Positions 8,650-17,394 of a stretch of DNA of 17,394 nt are shown here, in pieces. Source of the stretch: JAZNGX01 sp045576675 (lineage in GTDB: Bacteria > Bacillota > Clostridia > Monoglobales > Firm-18); contig JAZNGX010000051.1 in assembly GCA_045576675.1 (NCBI GenBank), positions 1-17,394 of the forward strand, written 5' to 3'. Numbering within the stretch: position 1 is the stretch's first letter; the number at the start of each line of letters is the position of its first letter. A model generated the notes under the pieces. It worked only from the letters and a program-made list of their open reading frames with translations. It did not search any database and had not been told where the DNA came from. The position numbers were made by a program, and so were the translations under genes.

Positions 8650-11600
8650 TTATTCACAATCATACAAAAACGCATCGATAACTTGTCCGTGACGGTATTT
8701 TAATACACCAAAATAATATTCACTTGGGAAAATATTTTCAGCTTTAATTGAATTAAAGCTTATAGGATATATTTTATCAGTTTCACTACAATAATAGGTA
8801 ACACCGTGCACTGTTCTGTCTGACAAAATATAAGAATATGTTCCTCTCATAAATTGAGCATAATCTCCTTTGAGACTACTAAAATAACCATAAACCATCA
8901 AATCATCATTATATATCCAACTGCCCAAAATCAATTTATCTGCATCTTTTATCAAATTCTCACTTGCTAAATAATCATCGGTAACAACATCGTTTTTACT
9001 GTGATACATAACTTTTACTTCAACTAATTTATCATTGTAATCAAAAGCCAATCTGATAACCATACCTCTTTTTAGTTGTGATAAGATATTTGAAAAAACT
9101 GAAGTTCTTGATGTAATAAATTCCTGCTTTTGTCCCTGATAATAACCACTGATTGAGTATTGTTCTGAACCAAACTCGTCAATTATTTTTGAATAATCGT
9201 CATACATTACATACTTATAATCACTTGCCGAAATTTCGGTTGATTCAGATCTGTCCAACACCAATATTTCTAAAGGTGACAGTGGATCGTTTTTGCCAAA
9301 CGCATGTGTGCAAGTAATACGGTCTTTAATATCTTTTAAAAGAAGCATATTAAATTCATATCCGTCATCGTTATAACCAACATCTAAAAACATAGTATTT
9401 TCATCGCACGGATACTTGCCTCCTAATATATCTTCAACATAGTATGTCTTTTTCAATTCCTCGTCCAATCTTTGATATATTCCATTATCCTTGTTTACAT
9501 CACTTGGAATATTGGGCGAGCCACTAATAGTGTATAATTCCTTAATTTCAAGCGAGCTGTTTGCACGATATTTAATCATTTGAGATTTTAACTCACCATT
9601 ACTGTCACACAATTTATTTACAATCTGCAGCGTTATATCTGATATGTTTTTATAAGGTACGCCATCAATATAAACTTTGTCACTTATAGAATATACACCG
9701 GTTCCCGAAGAATTAAAAAGCTTAAGCATTATTTTTTCATCTATTTTTGAATTATCCGGCAAACCTACACCATAAACATAAGCATATTTGATATTATTGC
9801 CGTCATCTATGGAAAAATAAGCTACATCACCAAATGAATTCAAATATGCTACAACATAATAATCTACATTCGGAATTTTATCATTTAACAAATGCTTAGA
9901 AATATTCAAATTACCAACTTCTTCAAATCCGGCAATCGTAACAGTCTTATCATCATAGCTTTTTATAGTACCTTCGAACAAATCATCACATGCATATATT
10001 TCAAAATGTTTTTCGTCTGTACTATAACCTATAGACAATATCGTACCTATTGAAATATCCTTTATAGTACCAAGTTTACCGTCTTTATATATAGCATATG
10101 AAACATCATCTGCCGACAAGTCAATGTATTTATTATTACCATAACGCAAAGTTAGAGTAGAATTACTTGTGTTTACTGTTTCTACGATATTATTTTCGTA
10201 ATTAACAATATTGACTGCATCATACCCTCCATCATTATCATAATCAATAATTGTTATCCAACCATTTAACGGAACAAACAATGAAGCATCTAATGTTGGT
10301 ACTGCAATGCCGTTATATATAATATCATACCCATACTTAAGTTTATACTTAACTGTTCGTTTACCACTGTATACTAAATAGCAATTATTATCAAAGCCAC
10401 TTATTTCCTCATCTGTAAATCGTAATATATCTTGCTTTTTGATGCTTTTAATACTGATAATTTCTTTGCTGTCTCTAAAATAAACACCAATTTTCTGACC
10501 TAATTTTTCATTATCAATTTTAAAACCTTCCGCCAAATAATACTGTGTGCCATCAATCGCAATCATATTTAATGGTGTCTTTGAATTAAAATTCAAATCA
10601 GTGTATTCATTGGCAGAAAAAATACCTTCCGAATAACCAATCTCATGTACATCCGAGAGTATTGTTGGCCCAGCATCCTTATATTCAACATATTCTCCCC
10701 TGACGTTTGTAATAATATTAGTGGTCGTGTTTATCATATTGAAAATCATATTAACAGCATCGGCTCTGGTAAGATATGTATTTTCATTATCAACGTATTT
10801 TAAAATACCTTTTCTATTCAAAATTTCAAAATAACTGTATAAAGAACCTCCCTTTGCTTCAGCCACATCAACTAATTTAAGAGCTTTCGCTATGGCTTTA
10901 TATGCCTCATTCTTATTAACATTTTCAGTTGGATTGAACTTATTGGTTTTTGCAACATACCCCAAATCAGCGGCCATTCCTATTTCTGATACTGCAAAAT
11001 TTTCTTCATCAACATCCTTAAATATTATGTTTCCAGAAGCCCCTGAGTAACCATATACAGCATTAATAAATATTGAGTAAAATTCAGCCCTGGTAATTAA
11101 ATTATCTTGTTCAAAATTTCCGTTCGGAATATTGAATTTCAAACACCCCAGTGCATTCAACAGATTTAATCTATCAAGCAACTCAGTATCTGCTACATCT
11201 GTAAACTCTATCATACTTACTTTATCTGTTTTTGCAACTGTTCCGTACACATATACTTCACTTATACATTTGTATGACTTGTTATCACTTGGCCTTACAC
11301 GAACGTATCTATACGGATTATCAGTTTTAACCGATAAGCTCTTTAATTCCTTGTGAGCTACCGCTCCTATCGTTCCAACGGTATATACATTGCCCGAAAA
11401 ATCCGCATCATTAGATAATTCTACTGTAATATTTCCTCTTGAACCCGCCTGGTCAAGTTCCATACGCGGTGCAATAGTGACAGAATCTATTTTATACCAT
11501 TTTTCCAAATCTATAATCGCCCAAACAGGTGTTCCGCTGTTGGATGACCACAATGTAGATGTTGTTCCGTCAGTTATGTTTTGACCGCCATAATCAATTC

Positions 11601-11727
11601 CATGTGGTTCGCCGGAAACAGTAACAGGTTTATTCAATGCAACATTAACCTTAGACTCAGCAAAAGCTATTTGAAAAGACATAGCAACAATTGATATTGC
11701 AATAATTAATGTAAAAACACGCTTCAT
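8650..11727 (-). CDS. Surface protein: discoidin domain, internal SLH repeats and long beta-rich region
   Basis: 1025 residues. The ATG is supported by GGAGTG 7 bases upstream and a signal peptide cleaved near IAFA|ES (23/24). Residues 27-162 are a discoidin domain (NVALNKPVTVSG, ITDG, WAIIDLEKWYKIDSV, YRYVRVRP, SEVYVYG). Residues 173-335 hold three SLH repeats; the first (ITRAEF) and third (LTRADA) keep recognisable anchor motifs, while the middle one (VNKNEA) is degenerate. From 340 to the end is a long beta-rich, Asp/Tyr/Gly-rich region with no recognised catalytic domain. It includes IIDYDNDGGYD at 493-503, a D-x-D-x-D-G pattern that could bind calcium, in a context (VNIVNYENNIVETV) I associate with clostridial SLH proteins. 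It is likely a cell-wall-bound structural or glycan-binding protein. SLH repeats are near the N-terminus here, unlike the C-terminal ones in its two SLH neighbours. The gene follows its upstream neighbour by 22 bases. Confidence 0.85.
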   Translation of the reverse strand: MKRVFTLIIAISIVAMSFQIAFAESKVNVALNKPVTVSGEPHGIDYGGQNITDGTTSTLWSSNSGTPVWAIIDLEKWYKIDSVTIAPRMELDQAGSRGNITVELSNDADFSGNVYTVGTIGAVAHKELKSLSVKTDNPYRYVRVRPSDNKSYKCISEVYVYGTVAKTDKVSMIEFTDVADTELLDRLNLLNALGCLKFNIPNGNFEQDNLITRAEFYSIFINAVYGYSGASGNIIFKDVDEENFAVSEIGMAADLGYVAKTNKFNPTENVNKNEAYKAIAKALKLVDVAEAKGGSLYSYFEILNRKGILKYVDNENTYLTRADAVNMIFNMINTTTNIITNVRGEYVEYKDAGPTILSDVHEIGYSEGIFSANEYTDLNFNSKTPLNMIAIDGTQYYLAEGFKIDNEKLGQKIGVYFRDSKEIISIKSIKKQDILRFTDEEISGFDNNCYLVYSGKRTVKYKLKYGYDIIYNGIAVPTLDASLFVPLNGWITIIDYDNDGGYDAVNIVNYENNIVETVNTSNSTLTLRYGNNKYIDLSADDVSYAIYKDGKLGTIKDISIGTILSIGYSTDEKHFEIYACDDLFEGTIKSYDDKTVTIAGFEEVGNLNISKHLLNDKIPNVDYYVVAYLNSFGDVAYFSIDDGNNIKYAYVYGVGLPDNSKIDEKIMLKLFNSSGTGVYSISDKVYIDGVPYKNISDITLQIVNKLCDSNGELKSQMIKYRANSSLEIKELYTISGSPNIPSDVNKDNGIYQRLDEELKKTYYVEDILGGKYPCDENTMFLDVGYNDDGYEFNMLLLKDIKDRITCTHAFGKNDPLSPLEILVLDRSESTEISASDYKYVMYDDYSKIIDEFGSEQYSISGYYQGQKQEFITSRTSVFSNILSQLKRGMVIRLAFDYNDKLVEVKVMYHSKNDVVTDDYLASENLIKDADKLILGSWIYNDDLMVYGYFSSLKGDYAQFMRGTYSYILSDRTVHGVTYYCSETDKIYPISFNSIKAENIFPSEYYFGVLKYRHGQVIDAFLYDCE

Positions 11728-11749
11728 TTATTCACACTCCATTTTTAAA

Positions 11750-14700
11750 TTAATACAGGTAACTGTTTAGTCTATCAATTACAACTGCTACCTCCGCTCT
11801 GTTAATCAAATCATCCGGTAAAAAGCAACCATTCTCATCACCTTTTATTATTTCTAAAGCGCAACACAAATCAATGCTACTCACATATTCATCAGAAAGA
11901 TGTGATGTGTCTTTAAATGTTGAAGCAGCTCCTTCAATATTACTTAAATAATATCCACAGCTTGTATTTAACACGCGTGCTACAAGCTTTATGACTTCTT
12001 TACGCGTTATAGCTGCATTACCATTAAATTCACTTGTATACATTTTATCTAACAATCCATCTTTTTCAGCAATTGCAACACTTTTATAATACCAATCCGA
12101 TTCATCAATATCAGAAAAGTCACTTATTTCACCATTATATTCTTTTTTCAAAGCTCTGCACAACATAGTAACAAGCTCAGCTCGTGTTACAGTATCATAA
12201 GGAGCATATAATGTTTCTGTTTTTCCATTTATAATACTGTTGGCATAAAGCTCCTCAATAGATTTCTTTGCCCAGGATATATCGGTAATATCTTCAAATA
12301 AGATTTCATCTCCTGATCGGTGCAATGTAACAATTCCCATTCCCATCATACCAAAAAAGCCGGGATTTCTGATAGCCGCTTCATTATCATCCAATTCATC
12401 AAATACTACATTTCCGTTTGCTTTCATTATAATACGAACTCCATTTTCCTCATTTATGGTTTGAAGAGTAACATCATTTACAGAATTCATCTTAAATGAA
12501 CCTAACGGAATATCGTCACGAATAAATACACGTTTTCCTCCACTATTGCGTTGTAATTCAATCACATCATTTTTTATAATAATTATGTAACAATCTGATG
12601 TTGACAAATAGTTAGACGGACCTTGTGAGCGTAATATAAAACCGCCATAAAGGTTATGATTAGGAATAGATACAGATGCTTTTATGAGAGTATCATCAAA
12701 TTTGTATTTTAAATAAGCACCATGCTTATCACCTTTAAATAAAAGCCCATCCTCACCATAGCTTAATGTTTCATCGGGATCAGTAATATACTTTTGGTTA
12801 AACAGTATTTCGCCCGCCAAAAACTCCGGTTCATCATATAATTTCGCTTGTTTTGCCAAATTTTCCATATTTATTACTTTCTGTTCATCACCAACAGATT
12901 GAATTTTTATATTATAATTATCAGATGTAAATGCACCACTGTTTACAAAAGAATCCATTAATTTTTTTAAATATGGTATTATCAATTCCTGCTGCTCACA
13001 CAAAAACAGAAACGTCTTTTCCTCAGCTGCATATTGGGGCATATATTGATTCTTTTCAAAATATTTTATAGCATCTTTTAATTTATTAAACTCATCACTG
13101 CTATCTTCTGTAACTAAACCATTTACAATAGCTGTATCTAAAATAAATTTAGCTTCCAGCATTATATTTGTAAAATTACGCGTTTCCCCATATCCTAAAT
13201 AAGACATATGTAGTTTTTCCATTGAATAATCCATATTTTGTTGATATTCTTTAACACGAACTACATCAGCACAATCACGCAAATGCCAATAGCCTTCCTC
13301 TAATCCGGCATAATCAGCAATAGCCTTTGCTTCTTTCGGCATATTTCCCCTGATAAACAACTTATTATCAACAATATAGCTGTCCAAAGCACCTAAGTTG
13401 TTTCTCGGAGTACTTGAATAATTATCAAAAACTCGTATGTTTACAGAATCGCTACTCCAAGGAGTAAAGGCTTCTACTGTATTTTCCAGAACATTTTGTG
13501 TAATGCTTATATCTGCAGATCCGTTATCAGGATATATTCCTGCTCCGGTCAATATATCTCGTACATAGTTCCCCTTTATTTCTTCATTCTGCTGAGTACC
13601 TAAGCTGTATATTCCACCGCCATCACAGCCATCGAGCATAGCCCCTGAAATAAAATTATAATTTACCTTATTATTTTTTGCCGTACGTCTTTCATTCATA
13701 TGAAATGTAGATAAAGCCCAACCATAGCCGAATGAAATGGCTGTATAGGGTGAATTATAAATTTCATTATGTAAAATTTCAGTATCTGTCACATAATAAA
13801 CAGACATAGATGCTGCCGACTGCTGAAAACGTGCAACATAATTAAATACGTTGTTCGACACAACATTATTGCTGCAGATTTCTGAGCTTGGCATGCCATT
13901 TAAATCTTTTGTAAATACGCGAACATTATACATTTTCATTGACTTTCTGTCAGTTTGAACATATCTTACATATCTATACTTTCTATTCAGAAAAACGTTA
14001 GCTGTCCATCTTTGATTGTTTTGTTTTGTAATTTTGTTATACTTTCCGTCACACTTATTAAGAACATCATACTCTAAAAAATCAGGTGTAGAAGATCCCC
14101 AAATTTCAAATTCACCTAAATTTGATTCATAATCAATTTCCACCATATTTACAGTATAATGATCACCAAGATCAATAGTAAGCCACGGAGTATACTCATC
14201 AGCCGTTGAAGAGATTACCGTGCCAGACCTTAAATATTCATCAGTAATCGCAAAAGCACCTTCAGAGCCGGATAAATCATTGCTTGCAGTTACTTTTTTG
14301 TTATATGCAACATTAGTCATACCAAGCATTGTATCCTGAATATCTCTTTGACCCGGCGTACCCATATTAAAGCCTGAGCTTGCCAAATCATAAAATACAT
14401 TTCCGTCAATTATACTGTTCGAAACACCTTCATACACACCAAGTCCAACACATTCTGATTGCGTGAACATGTTTCCTTTAATCTGTATATCTTCAGCATT
14501 ATTGACCCAAACACTTGCTGACTCAAGCGATCTATTAATTCCGTTATACTCAGATTTTGAATCATATACAAGCCTGTGTGTTGTTTGTGTATGAATATAC
14601 ACACCATCTCTTAATGTAAGTTCGTCTGCGTGTGCAAACGTAAACCCTTCAAAGGATATATTTTTAGCTTTGTTAAAAGCGTTTTCTCCTTGTAGCTTCA

Positions 14701-15577
14701 TAACTACCGGAAGATATGGGACAATAATTTCCGCATTTTCAATATCCAAATCGGCAGGTTTTTTGTAATACATTGTTCGTTCACTGCTGTCATAGTAAAA
14801 TTCATTTTCCTCAGTCATAAGAGAATACTCGTTATAAATATGAAAAGCGTAAACTCCTGTACCGGTTTCATGAAGTCCGCCTTTATCGATGAATTTAGTT
14901 CCGTTAAAATACACTACTGAATTGCCGGATTCATCCTCACCAATACCATAAATAGGGGAAGAAGTTCTTCGCCAAGACCAACGATACACCAAAAAAGATT
15001 CGTTTGGCTTTACCATATTTGATAAGTCTGCATTTGAAATTACTAATCCGGGAAACTTTGTATCCGGATGATAAGTAATATTTGTTGAACGATAGATTTC
15101 TTCGTTATGTGCCATAACTGCAGACTTTCCGTTAACATACAAGCCGCCGACCTTTTGGTCCCCAAAATATTCAGGCAAAACTACTTTGTATATATCGCCA
15201 TCATGCTTAGTAAAGCCTTCAACCTTTCTGCCGCCCGAAACAACAGTTTTCATATTATCACCGCGCCATATCACACGATGTCCGTTAAACCCCGAATCCG
15301 CCTCACTAAGTTCAAATGTTTTATCTAAAAAATATGTTCCCTCTCCTACGTTAATTATAATATCTCTATCTATAGTTTTGTTTATTTTTCTTACCTCTTC
15401 AGCTGCTCTTTCCATAGTTGCAAAAGGCTGTGTTTTTGTTCCTTGTGCATTATCGTTACCATCAACTGATACATAAATTTCATAAGCACTACTCGGATTA
15501 TCAGCAAAAACACTTAATTGACAAAATTCTATAATCATAAAAGTTGCCAATATAATAGCAATGCCCTTTTTAAACAT
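11750..15577 (-). CDS. SLH-anchored right-handed beta-helix protein with inserted discoidin domain (GH141-like)
   Basis: 1275 residues from the ATG at 15577, chosen because AGGAGG sits 9 bases upstream and a signal peptide starts there (cleavage near SVFA|DN, 25/26). Residues 33-120 carry the usual opening of carbohydrate-active beta-helix proteins (YVSVDGNDNAQGT, PFATMERAAEEVR, VVSGGRKVEGF), then LYVNGKSA at 146. The helix runs to about 765, interrupted at 419-557 by a discoidin domain. Conserved CDGGGIYSLG (Asp652) and IYPDNG (Asp684) match the paralogue encoded at 7116-1900. Residues 768-893 are helical, 915-1097 resemble a concanavalin/LamG-type lectin fold, and 1100-1275 are three SLH repeats with TRAE, TRKE and NRAE motifs that should bind the secondary cell-wall polymer. 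The layout resembles GH141 (fucosidase and xylanase members known); that family call and hydrolase activity are inference. The protein probably acts on the outer cell surface. Confidence 0.88.
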   Translation of the reverse strand: MFKKGIAIILATFMIIEFCQLSVFADNPSSAYEIYVSVDGNDNAQGTKTQPFATMERAAEEVRKINKTIDRDIIINVGEGTYFLDKTFELSEADSGFNGHRVIWRGDNMKTVVSGGRKVEGFTKHDGDIYKVVLPEYFGDQKVGGLYVNGKSAVMAHNEEIYRSTNITYHPDTKFPGLVISNADLSNMVKPNESFLVYRWSWRRTSSPIYGIGEDESGNSVVYFNGTKFIDKGGLHETGTGVYAFHIYNEYSLMTEENEFYYDSSERTMYYKKPADLDIENAEIIVPYLPVVMKLQGENAFNKAKNISFEGFTFAHADELTLRDGVYIHTQTTHRLVYDSKSEYNGINRSLESASVWVNNAEDIQIKGNMFTQSECVGLGVYEGVSNSIIDGNVFYDLASSGFNMGTPGQRDIQDTMLGMTNVAYNKKVTASNDLSGSEGAFAITDEYLRSGTVISSTADEYTPWLTIDLGDHYTVNMVEIDYESNLGEFEIWGSSTPDFLEYDVLNKCDGKYNKITKQNNQRWTANVFLNRKYRYVRYVQTDRKSMKMYNVRVFTKDLNGMPSSEICSNNVVSNNVFNYVARFQQSAASMSVYYVTDTEILHNEIYNSPYTAISFGYGWALSTFHMNERRTAKNNKVNYNFISGAMLDGCDGGGIYSLGTQQNEEIKGNYVRDILTGAGIYPDNGSADISITQNVLENTVEAFTPWSSDSVNIRVFDNYSSTPRNNLGALDSYIVDNKLFIRGNMPKEAKAIADYAGLEEGYWHLRDCADVVRVKEYQQNMDYSMEKLHMSYLGYGETRNFTNIMLEAKFILDTAIVNGLVTEDSSDEFNKLKDAIKYFEKNQYMPQYAAEEKTFLFLCEQQELIIPYLKKLMDSFVNSGAFTSDNYNIKIQSVGDEQKVINMENLAKQAKLYDEPEFLAGEILFNQKYITDPDETLSYGEDGLLFKGDKHGAYLKYKFDDTLIKASVSIPNHNLYGGFILRSQGPSNYLSTSDCYIIIIKNDVIELQRNSGGKRVFIRDDIPLGSFKMNSVNDVTLQTINEENGVRIIMKANGNVVFDELDDNEAAIRNPGFFGMMGMGIVTLHRSGDEILFEDITDISWAKKSIEELYANSIINGKTETLYAPYDTVTRAELVTMLCRALKKEYNGEISDFSDIDESDWYYKSVAIAEKDGLLDKMYTSEFNGNAAITRKEVIKLVARVLNTSCGYYLSNIEGAASTFKDTSHLSDEYVSSIDLCCALEIIKGDENGCFLPDDLINRAEVAVVIDRLNSYLY

Positions 15578-15586
15578 ACCTATTAT

Positions 15587-15592
15587 CCTCCT
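15587..15592 (-). promoter_or_regulatory. Ribosome binding site AGGAGG deciding the start of the beta-helix/SLH gene
   Basis: A perfect AGGAGG lies 9 bases before the ATG at 15577 and overlaps the TAG stop of the upstream gene. This favours 15577 over the in-frame ATG at 15625, which would place 16 extra hydrophobic residues before the signal peptide and overlap the previous gene. Confidence 0.85.
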
Positions 15593-17387
15593 ATTCAAAA
15601 ATAACAGTATCAACATAAGGATCAATTTGCATTAAATCCTCTATGAAATACACCTTAACCGCATACTTTCCTGTCTTACGTTGTGAAACAGGAGAATTTA
15701 TTTCAAGATTGAAATTTGCCTTTATATCCGGCGCAATTTCATATTTTTGCACAGAAATTTTTTCAGTATTGCCATCAGGTGCATATAAAGCCATAATTGC
15801 ATATACGTTCTTTGTTTCTGTACCACAATTAATTATATCACCTGTTGCACATATTACATCACTATTTATATTGCTAATCTCATTGTTTCCATCAGTAAAT
15901 TTTAAATTTTCAATATATAATAAATAGTCGCCGCTATATAGCTTATAAAACGTCAGTATTTCACTAATACTGTTTAATCCGCTATTTGGCATATATCTGA
16001 TAAATTTTGATTCAGTACCACCATTAAGATTTATAACAGAATGGTTTTTAATTGGAAAATATTCTGCTTTACCATCAAAACAGGTATTATAGAATTCATC
16101 CTCATTGCGCAAAGCACAGTCAATAGAAAATTGATTTTCACCTGTTTTTGAGCTGATTATTTGCATACCAACAGGTATTCCGACGTTTCCAACAGATAAG
16201 ATTTTAGGTTCTGATATTTCTTCACTATCTGAATAGTCTCTGTTATTTAATATCTCATCAGTTCCTGCTATATCGCCTGCAAGCTTATATTCAACATTTT
16301 TTTGTACAAATACACTTATTTCTGCAAAACCAAAAACATTTGGTGTGCAAGTCCAATCATCATTATTAATAACACATAAATTTTTAAACTGTTCTCTGTT
16401 TTTAGGTTTAACCTTTATATATCTGACATAATTTAATGGTCTGACAGCTATATCATAATGCGTATCCGCAACTAAAGGCTCAAGCCACACATCAGCAAGC
16501 TTTATACCATCATTTTCAAAGTTACCAGTAGCACTGCCATAAAAATCTATAAGCTGATAATTTGAATCAGACTTTCCTCCCCATTGATTGTTCATCCAGC
16601 CATTCAAACTACCAAAATTAAAACTTCTCACATTATACCATCCACCAAGGTCAACTATAAATTCTTTTATAGCGTCTTTAGAATGTCTTTCGGATATCCA
16701 ACACAAGTTACCACCGCCGCCTGAACCCAAGCCATCAACAGCATAACTCGGTTTAACAAGCTTATCATTATTATAATAAGATGTTGCGGTTGCATTTTTA
16801 TTAAGAGCAACATTTATCAAATCAACGTTTTCGACTACGGTGTTGTCAATATCATAACCTAAAACATATATTTCTGAAAATGCAACCATAACTCTGTCAG
16901 ATGTGTACAACCTGACTTTTGATATCTGCTTTTGAGACGGCAAGTCATAGCTATAGAATTTATTGATTACTGAATTATCTACATCTGCAAAGCTGATTTC
17001 AAATTCACCGGCTTCTTCCCAAAGTTCGGCATCATTATTAAATATCTGTAGCTTTAAATCATAAGGCTGAGCAGTAACTGCAGCTGCCACCTCAATTTTT
17101 TCGCAATAATATGCATTTTGTAAATCAATTTCAATCCACATTTCAGGATAAGATGAACTTGCTTTTGAGATAAAGTATTCACCTTCGTTAATTATACCAT
17201 CAGTCAACATTATCTCATCAGCACTTAATCGGTTATCCTTGTGTGAAACTGTAACAGGCTTATTTAATGACAAATTAACTGCTGACGCTTGTAATGGAAC
17301 AGAATACACCTCGGCAAATACAAAAGTATTTGAAAAAATCATATTTAATAATATTATAAAACAAATAATCAAACCTTTTTTTCTCAT
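15591..17387 (-). CDS. Secreted protein with two discoidin (F5/8 type C) domains and a C-terminal beta module
   Basis: 598 residues. The start is the ATG beginning MRKKG, because a clean signal peptide follows (basic N-terminus, hydrophobic core, cleavage near FVFA|EV at 25/26). Its ribosome site lies mostly outside the window. Residues 37-177 form a discoidin domain (NLSLNKPVTVS, LTDG, IEIDL, ending SEIYVLG). Residues 190-362 form a second, larger one (NVALNKNATATS, IVDLGGWYNVRS, YVRYIKV, AEISVF). Such domains usually bind glycans at the cell surface. Residues 365-500 are unrecognised. Residues 505-598 look like the small beta module ending many clostridial extracellular proteins (ALYAPDG, then KYAVKVYFIEDL and IDPYVDTVIF), and the giant beta-helix protein of this locus ends alike. 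There is no SLH repeat and no catalytic domain, so it is either released or held by ligand binding. It is the first gene visible in the apparent operon and its stop overlaps the ribosome site of the next gene. The exact role is unknown. Confidence 0.88.
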   Translation of the reverse strand: MRKKGLIICFIILLNMIFSNTFVFAEVYSVPLQASAVNLSLNKPVTVSHKDNRLSADEIMLTDGIINEGEYFISKASSSYPEMWIEIDLQNAYYCEKIEVAAAVTAQPYDLKLQIFNNDAELWEEAGEFEISFADVDNSVINKFYSYDLPSQKQISKVRLYTSDRVMVAFSEIYVLGYDIDNTVVENVDLINVALNKNATATSYYNNDKLVKPSYAVDGLGSGGGGNLCWISERHSKDAIKEFIVDLGGWYNVRSFNFGSLNGWMNNQWGGKSDSNYQLIDFYGSATGNFENDGIKLADVWLEPLVADTHYDIAVRPLNYVRYIKVKPKNREQFKNLCVINNDDWTCTPNVFGFAEISVFVQKNVEYKLAGDIAGTDEILNNRDYSDSEEISEPKILSVGNVGIPVGMQIISSKTGENQFSIDCALRNEDEFYNTCFDGKAEYFPIKNHSVINLNGGTESKFIRYMPNSGLNSISEILTFYKLYSGDYLLYIENLKFTDGNNEISNINSDVICATGDIINCGTETKNVYAIMALYAPDGNTEKISVQKYEIAPDIKANFNLEINSPVSQRKTGKYAVKVYFIEDLMQIDPYVDTVIFE

Positions 17388-17394
17388 TGCTTAT

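Noticed and set aside
10219..10245. Dockerin-like calcium loop in the 1025-residue protein
   Set aside because: Only one D-x-D-x-D-G loop is seen; the duplicated loop-helix pattern of a dockerin is absent, so no cellulosome link is claimed.
14410..14607. Minus-strand frame of 65 codons
   Set aside because: It is another frame inside the beta-helix/SLH gene and has no recognisable content.
15578..15625. Upstream start of the beta-helix/SLH gene at 15625
   Set aside because: It would overlap the previous gene and disturb the signal peptide; the ATG at 15577 has a perfect AGGAGG at 9 bases.

Overview
The window is an AT-rich, almost completely coding stretch in which every credible gene lies on the minus strand. 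The composition, Shine-Dalgarno sites, S-layer homology (SLH) domains and a YesM/YesN-type two-component pair point to an anaerobic, Gram-positive-lineage Bacillota of the class Clostridia. The species cannot be named from this sequence. No tRNA, rRNA, CRISPR array, insertion sequence or credible terminator was seen, and no stretch over 300 bases lacks a gene.

Read in the direction of transcription (high to low coordinates) there are seven genes. (1) 17387-15591: a secreted protein with two discoidin (F5/8 type C) domains. (2) 15577-11750: a right-handed beta-helix protein with a discoidin domain spliced into the helix, a helical region, a lectin-like domain and three C-terminal SLH repeats. 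(3) 11727-8650: a discoidin domain, three SLH repeats and a very long unidentified beta-rich region. (4) 8631-7165: a small protein with a Gly/Ser linker and three SLH repeats. (5) 7116-1900: a giant beta-helix protein with six discoidin-like domains, three on each side of the helix core, and no SLH. (6) 1886-342: a YesN-like response regulator with an AraC-type DNA-binding domain. (7) 345 to beyond base 1: the N-terminal 115 codons of a membrane sensor, most likely the partner YesM-like histidine kinase.

Gaps between genes are 13, 22, 18, 48 and 13 bases and the last pair overlaps by 4 bases (ATGA), so the set looks like one operon. The inferred theme is surface capture and probable hydrolysis of a complex glycan. 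The two beta-helix proteins resemble GH141-like enzymes and share a conserved pair of aspartates. Discoidin domains would bind glycan, SLH repeats would fix three of the products to the cell-wall polymer, and the downstream two-component pair would sense and control the locus. No transporter or intracellular enzyme is visible here. The upstream promoter and any further operon genes lie outside the right edge.

The most distinctive features are the A-B-C / A-B-C arrangement of discoidin domains around the beta-helix in gene 5 and the use of different beta-helix loops for discoidin insertion in the two paralogues. Enzyme activity and substrate are not proven by anything in the sequence.
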